Source of the DNA: Nevskia sp.
GTDB lineage: Bacteria > Pseudomonadota > Gammaproteobacteria > Nevskiales > Nevskiaceae
Direction of reading: 5' to 3'
Length of the DNA: 64,000 bases
Assembly (NCBI GenBank): GCA_023229645.1
Contig: JALNYU010000005.1
Location: 124,001 to 188,000 of the forward strand
Shown here: piece by piece, positions 60,372 to 64,000 of the stretch
Layout: every line of letters begins with the position of its first letter
Numbering within the stretch: position 1 is the first letter of the stretch
Position numbers and translations under genes: made by a program
Notes under the pieces: model-generated
What the model saw: the letters and a program-made list of their open reading frames with translations, nothing else
The model's database searches: none
Told to the model about the DNA's origin: nothing

Positions 60372-60931
60372 CGACGCAAAATATGCCCGTTGGCGGCGTC
60401 CCGAATTATTGTAGGGGCATCGAGACCACCGAGCAGCCCCGGAACGATGACATCGACACGATTGCGCAAGCCAATGCGCACTTGCGCCGCGCTGCGCGCC
60501 GGCGGTTCGGTGCTGCGGTTGGCACTGGTTGAGACTAACGCGCCGCCATAGGCGGTGCATAGCGCGCGCGCCACTGGATGCGCGGTAACGCGTACGGCAA
60601 CGCTATCGCGATCGCCACTAATCCACGGTGGACAAAAATCAGTGGCGGGGAATACCCAGGTTGAAGGGCCGGGCCAGGAGGTGCTGGCGCGCCGCCACGC
60701 CATGCGCGACGGCACCTCGATGTAGGGTTCGAGCTGTTCGGCATCGGCCGCAATCAGAATTAGGCCCTTACGCCAGTCGCGTCGTTTTAGATCCAGCAGG
60801 CGTTCAACGGCCGCTCGATTTTGCGGCGCGCAGCCGAGACCCCAGACCGCTTCTGTCGGATACGCAACGAGGCCGCCCGCGCGTAGCGTGCGGACCGCTG
60901 CCTCGACCTTGCCGCGAGCAACCCCGCTCAA
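60368..60931 (-). CDS. tsaC: Threonylcarbamoyl-AMP synthase TsaC
   Basis: Makes threonylcarbamoyl-AMP for the t6A37 modification of tRNA, 187 residues (short TsaC rather than Sua5). The start is a TTG at 60931 overlapping the topA stop (TTGA), with GAAGAAA upstream; longer readings are only the topA tail in another frame. Landmarks are GGLVAYPTEAVWGLGC, RRDWRKGLILIAA, WPGPSTWVFPA, DSVAVRVTAHP and LVSTSANRS. Confidence 0.93.
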   Translation of the reverse strand: MSGVARGKVEAAVRTLRAGGLVAYPTEAVWGLGCAPQNRAAVERLLDLKRRDWRKGLILIAADAEQLEPYIEVPSRMAWRRASTSWPGPSTWVFPATDFCPPWISGDRDSVAVRVTAHPVARALCTAYGGALVSTSANRSTEPPARSAAQVRIGLRNRVDVIVPGLLGGLDAPTIIRDAANGHILRR

Positions 60932-63405
60932 GCTTTCTTCGCGCGTACCGTCCGCTTCGTCAGCGAGGGCGCACGCGTGCTCTTGCTCGGCGCGGCTTTT
61001 TTCGCCGCTTTTGTCGCAATCTTTTTCACCACTGCTTTCTTCGGCTCGGCGCCCGTTTCGGCCGATTTCGCCACGGCCTTTTTCTTGCCGCCCTTGATCG
61101 GCTTGGCCGCCGCCGCGGCTTCGGCAAGATAAGCCTCGCACTCGAAGACGCTGAGCACCGCCGGGTCGCGTGTTTTCGGGATACGCGCTTTGCGCTCACC
61201 GTCGGTGATGTACGGCCCGAAGCGGCCTTTGACGATGCGAATCCCCGTGCCTTCGAAGATCTTGATCGTCGCCGCTTCTAATGCGGCCGCTTTCTGCTCG
61301 ATCAACTCGATTACGCGGGGCAGCTCAATCGTATAGGGGTCGTCGTCCTTCTTCAGGCTGACGAACTGCTTGCCGTAGCGCGCATAGGGCCCGAAGCGGC
61401 CGATGTTAACGTCCACCGCTTCGCCGCTCGGCAGTGCGCCGAGTTTGCGCGGCAGCTTGAACAGTTCCAGCGCTTCTTCCAGCGTAATGGTGTCGATGCG
61501 CTGATTGCCGCGCAGGCTCGCAAAGCGCGGTTTTTCAGCCTCCGGATCGTCGGTCTCGCTGCGCGCGCCGATTTGCACGAACGGCCCGTAGCGGCCAAGT
61601 CGCGCGGTCACTGGCTTGCCGCTGACCGGCTCGGTGCCGATGACACGGGTTTCCGAGACTTCCGAGCGCGACAACTCCATTTTGGAGTCGACCATCGGCT
61701 TGAAGATGCCCCAGAACTTGGCCAGCAGCGGCACCCACGCTTGTTCGCCACGCGATACCGCGTCGAGATCGTCCTCGAGTTTTGCGGTAAATTCGTAGTC
61801 GACGTAGCGGGTGAAATGCTCGGTCAGGAAGCGGTTGACGATCATGCCGACGTCGGTCGGGGTGAACGCTTTGCCGTCGAGGCGCACGTAGTCACGCGCC
61901 TGCAGCGTGGCGATGATGCTGGCGTAGGTCGAAGGCCGGCCGATGTCGAATTCTTCCAGCGTTTTGACCAGGCTGGCTTCGGTGAAGCGCGGCGGCGGTT
62001 GCGTGAAATGCTGCTCCGGCAGCAACTCCAGCAGCTTTACGATGTCGCCCTCTTCAAGCGGCGGCAACCGCTTTTCATCGTCTTCCTTGGCTTCGTTCTC
62101 GTCGTCAACAGCGACGCCGTAGGCGGCGAGGAAGCCGGGTTCGACCAAAACCTGCCCATTGGCGCGGAACGCGTGCTGAGCCGAGGCACGTAATTCGGCG
62201 CTTACGGTATCGAACACGGCAGCGTTCATCTGGCAGGCGACCGTGCGCTTCCAGATCAAATCGTAAAGACGCGCCTGATCCGGCGTCATGAACTTCGCGA
62301 TTTGTTCCGGAATACGCGCAGCTGATGTCGGCCGGATCGCTTCATGCGCTTCTTGGGCGTTTTTCGATTTGGCTTTGAAATACCGCGGTTCGTCCGGGAT
62401 CGACTGCGGGCCGTAGCGCTTGGCGGCGACAGCGCGCAGTTCGGTCAGCGCTTCCTGCGCTAAATTCACCGCGTCGGTACGCATATAGGTGATCAAGCCG
62501 ACGGTTTCACCGCCGATCTCAACGCCTTCGTATAACTGCTGCGCTGTACGCATCGTCCGCTGCGCGGTGAAGCCGAGCTTGCGGTTGGCGTCCTGCTGCA
62601 GCGTTGAGGTCGTAAACGGCGGGCCGGGCGAGCGTTTGCGCTGCTTCTTTTCGATTTTGGCGACGCGTAACTTGCCCGCCGCGGCGGCGGCGATGGCGGC
62701 ACGCGCCGCTTCGGCGGCGGCGGCGTTGCCGAGCGTGAATTGTTCGACTTTGCTGCCGTTCAACTCCAGCAAGCGTGCTGAGAAGGCTTGGCCGTCTTTA
62801 TCGGCGCGGGCGTCGAGCGTCCAGTATTCCTTCGGATCGAACGCGCGGATTTCTTCTTCGCGTTCGCAGATCAGGCGCAGTGCTGGGCTTTGCACGCGGC
62901 CGGCTGACAAACCCGGCGAAATCTTGCGCCACAGCAGCGGCGACAGATTAAAGCCGACGAGGTAGTCCAGCGCACGCCGCGCTTGCTGGGCGTTGACCAA
63001 ATCTTGCGCGATATCGCGGCCTTCGTTGATCGCACGCGCAACTTCGCGCGGCGTGATCTCGTAGAACACCACGCGCTTCACGTCTTTGTTCTTCAGCAGC
63101 CCTTTTTCGCTCAGCACTTCGTGCAAGTGCCATGCGATTGCCTCGCCTTCGCGATCAGGGTCAGTCGCCAGATAAAGATGATCGGACCGTTTTAGCTCAG
63201 CGATGATGGCATTGACGTGCTTGGCGTTCTTATCGATGACTTGATATTTCATCTCAAAGCCGCGCGCAGGGTCGACCGCGCCGTCTTTCGGCACGAGATC
63301 GCGCACATGGCCGTACGAGGCTAATACCTCGTAGTCCTTGCCCAGGTACTTCTTGATCGTCTTCGCCTTAGCCGGCGATTCGACGATAACCAAATTCTTG
63401 CTCAT
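60928..63405 (-). CDS. topA: DNA topoisomerase I
   Basis: Type IA topoisomerase that relaxes negative supercoils, 825 residues. The TOPRIM domain starts KNLVIVESPAKAKTIKKYLG, with acidic residues in ATDPDREGEAIAWH. The active Tyr is in ITYMRTDAVNL. After the core come three GRxGPY repeats (RLGRYGPFVQIG, GRFGPYARYG, GRFGPYITDG) and a Lys/Ala-rich tail. There are no tetracysteine zinc ribbons, unlike E. coli TopA; this is the zinc-free form seen in Xanthomonadales and alphaproteobacteria. Confidence 0.97.
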   Translation of the reverse strand: MSKNLVIVESPAKAKTIKKYLGKDYEVLASYGHVRDLVPKDGAVDPARGFEMKYQVIDKNAKHVNAIIAELKRSDHLYLATDPDREGEAIAWHLHEVLSEKGLLKNKDVKRVVFYEITPREVARAINEGRDIAQDLVNAQQARRALDYLVGFNLSPLLWRKISPGLSAGRVQSPALRLICEREEEIRAFDPKEYWTLDARADKDGQAFSARLLELNGSKVEQFTLGNAAAAEAARAAIAAAAAGKLRVAKIEKKQRKRSPGPPFTTSTLQQDANRKLGFTAQRTMRTAQQLYEGVEIGGETVGLITYMRTDAVNLAQEALTELRAVAAKRYGPQSIPDEPRYFKAKSKNAQEAHEAIRPTSAARIPEQIAKFMTPDQARLYDLIWKRTVACQMNAAVFDTVSAELRASAQHAFRANGQVLVEPGFLAAYGVAVDDENEAKEDDEKRLPPLEEGDIVKLLELLPEQHFTQPPPRFTEASLVKTLEEFDIGRPSTYASIIATLQARDYVRLDGKAFTPTDVGMIVNRFLTEHFTRYVDYEFTAKLEDDLDAVSRGEQAWVPLLAKFWGIFKPMVDSKMELSRSEVSETRVIGTEPVSGKPVTARLGRYGPFVQIGARSETDDPEAEKPRFASLRGNQRIDTITLEEALELFKLPRKLGALPSGEAVDVNIGRFGPYARYGKQFVSLKKDDDPYTIELPRVIELIEQKAAALEAATIKIFEGTGIRIVKGRFGPYITDGERKARIPKTRDPAVLSVFECEAYLAEAAAAAKPIKGGKKKAVAKSAETGAEPKKAVVKKIATKAAKKAAPSKSTRAPSLTKRTVRAKKA

Positions 63406-63559
63406 GACAGCCCGGTGTCCCGCGCGGAATGGCGAGTGGGGGAGCTTATACGGGAAAGCGCAGCGCTAAGTCCACTACCGCGGTGGACGGCCGGGTATTA
63501 CGGATTCCCGGTTTGCGGTTGCCGCCGCGCGGGGTTCAACCCGGCGGCGGCATGCGGTT

Positions 63560-64000
63560 TCAGTGCAGAAACTCGCCGTGGTAGTACACCATGTCTTCCA
63601 GATGCACCGCGGCTTCTTCTGAGCCCGGTTGGTTGATCAGCACGAGTAGGCAGACCCATTTCACCCGTTCAAGATCAACTTCGTCCTCAAGCGCCAGCAG
63701 GCGTTCGATGACCAGTTCTCGGCTCTCAGAATTGAGGATGCCGAGCTGCTCCAGGTACAGCAGGAAGCCTCGGCATTCGGCCGATAAGCGCTCTTGTTCT
63801 TCCGGCGCGTAGATGCGCAGCGCGTCGGTACGCCCGCCGAGTGTCGGGGTATTGCGCTGCGTTGCGAGGTCGTCGAGCCACGCAAACGCGTGGGCCACTT
63901 CCTCCTCAGGGAAGCCCGCAGCGGCTAGTTCCACCCGCAGCGTTGCTTGGTTGTCGGAATCGGAGAACTCGCCATCATGGTAGTTCTCGAAGAGGTACAT
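63560..64000 (-). CDS. smg: Smg family protein (DUF494), probably missing a few N-terminal residues
   Basis: Smg-like protein of unknown molecular function, nearly always found next to topA or dprA in gammaproteobacteria. The visible 146 residues begin MYLFENY at the window edge. E. coli Smg begins with a short MFDVL before this, so the true start is likely just outside. Conserved blocks are GFPEEEVAHAFAWLDDL, LRIYAPEEQERLSAECRGFL and LEDEVDLERVKWVCLLVL (cited by VKWVCLLVL), ending in LH as in E. coli. Confidence 0.92.
   Translation of the reverse strand: MYLFENYHDGEFSDSDNQATLRVELAAAGFPEEEVAHAFAWLDDLATQRNTPTLGGRTDALRIYAPEEQERLSAECRGFLLYLEQLGILNSESRELVIERLLALEDEVDLERVKWVCLLVLINQPGSEEAAVHLEDMVYYHGEFLH

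Noticed and set aside
60932..61141. A longer TsaC reading with a Lys/Glu-rich N-terminal extension
   Set aside because: The extra 70 residues are the topA tail read out of frame. The TTG at 60931 gives the normal TsaC length and a 4-base coupled overlap.

Overview
This is a chromosomal window of high-GC DNA, roughly 60 percent G+C by eye. It comes from a gammaproteobacterium, probably in or near the Xanthomonadales/Nevskiales/Steroidobacterales part of the class. The evidence is gene order: mrcA divergent from pilMNOPQ-aroK-aroB-gltBD, kdsD-kdsC-lptC-lptA-lptB-rpoN-hpf-ptsN-hprK-rapZ-PTS, and smg-topA-tsaC-hemF. A large TonB receptor, a zinc-finger-free TopA and short-form HisG fit the same placement. 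I see no rRNA, tRNA, CRISPR array, insertion sequence or integrase. Almost all of the window is core genome.

Layout. 1-16 kb is a loose, mostly monocistronic area. It holds the 5' part of a ParM/Alp-type actin-like gene running off the left edge, a PhoA-family phosphatase, a CocE/NonD hydrolase, hisG-hisD, a class II aldolase-like protein, a 960-residue TonB-dependent receptor, a PhzF homologue, an unknown 171-aa protein, an alkyltransferase-like protein, an M13 peptidase lipoprotein and an unknown lipoprotein. 16-20.5 kb has a GATase and, on the minus strand, a compact SPFH-NfeD-HlyIII/TrhA-PPK2 operon with sufE upstream. 20.6-27 kb runs rightward: msrP-msrQ, rph-rdgB-hemW, a CPXCG zinc protein, rpmE and gltA.

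27-44.5 kb is the conserved envelope/pilus/ammonia block. mrcA (with a small nucleotidyltransferase-like gene coupled to it) diverges from pilMNOPQ, aroK-aroB-dgt and gltB-gltD. 44.5-57.7 kb holds cfa, prfC, the Kdo/LPS-export genes kdsD-kdsC-lptC-lptA-lptB, rpoN, hpf and a regulatory PTS: EIIA-Ntr, a truncated HPr kinase, RapZ, a mannose-type EIIA, HPr and EI, with no EIIB/EIIC permease. 57.7-64 kb is a minus-strand run smg, topA-tsaC-hemF-oxyR-cysZ, in which tsaC, hemF and oxyR are joined by 4-base start/stop overlaps.

Points of most interest. (1) The HlyIII/TrhA gene has no ATG, GTG or TTG that can give a complete protein. Its conserved N-terminus is encoded upstream of the first usable start, and an ATT codon with a well-spaced Shine-Dalgarno overlaps the nfeD stop. 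(2) That gene sits in a four-gene membrane-organiser operon ending in a polyphosphate kinase 2. (3) MsrP has a twin-arginine signal joined to a lipobox. (4) HprK lacks its N-terminal domain. (5) Four perfect palindromes or spaced inverted repeats lie at promoter or start positions of phzF, sufE/msrP, gltB and rpoN. I found no clear multi-gene defence or biosynthetic system; the operon in (2) and the actin-like gene at the left edge are the best candidates for something undescribed.
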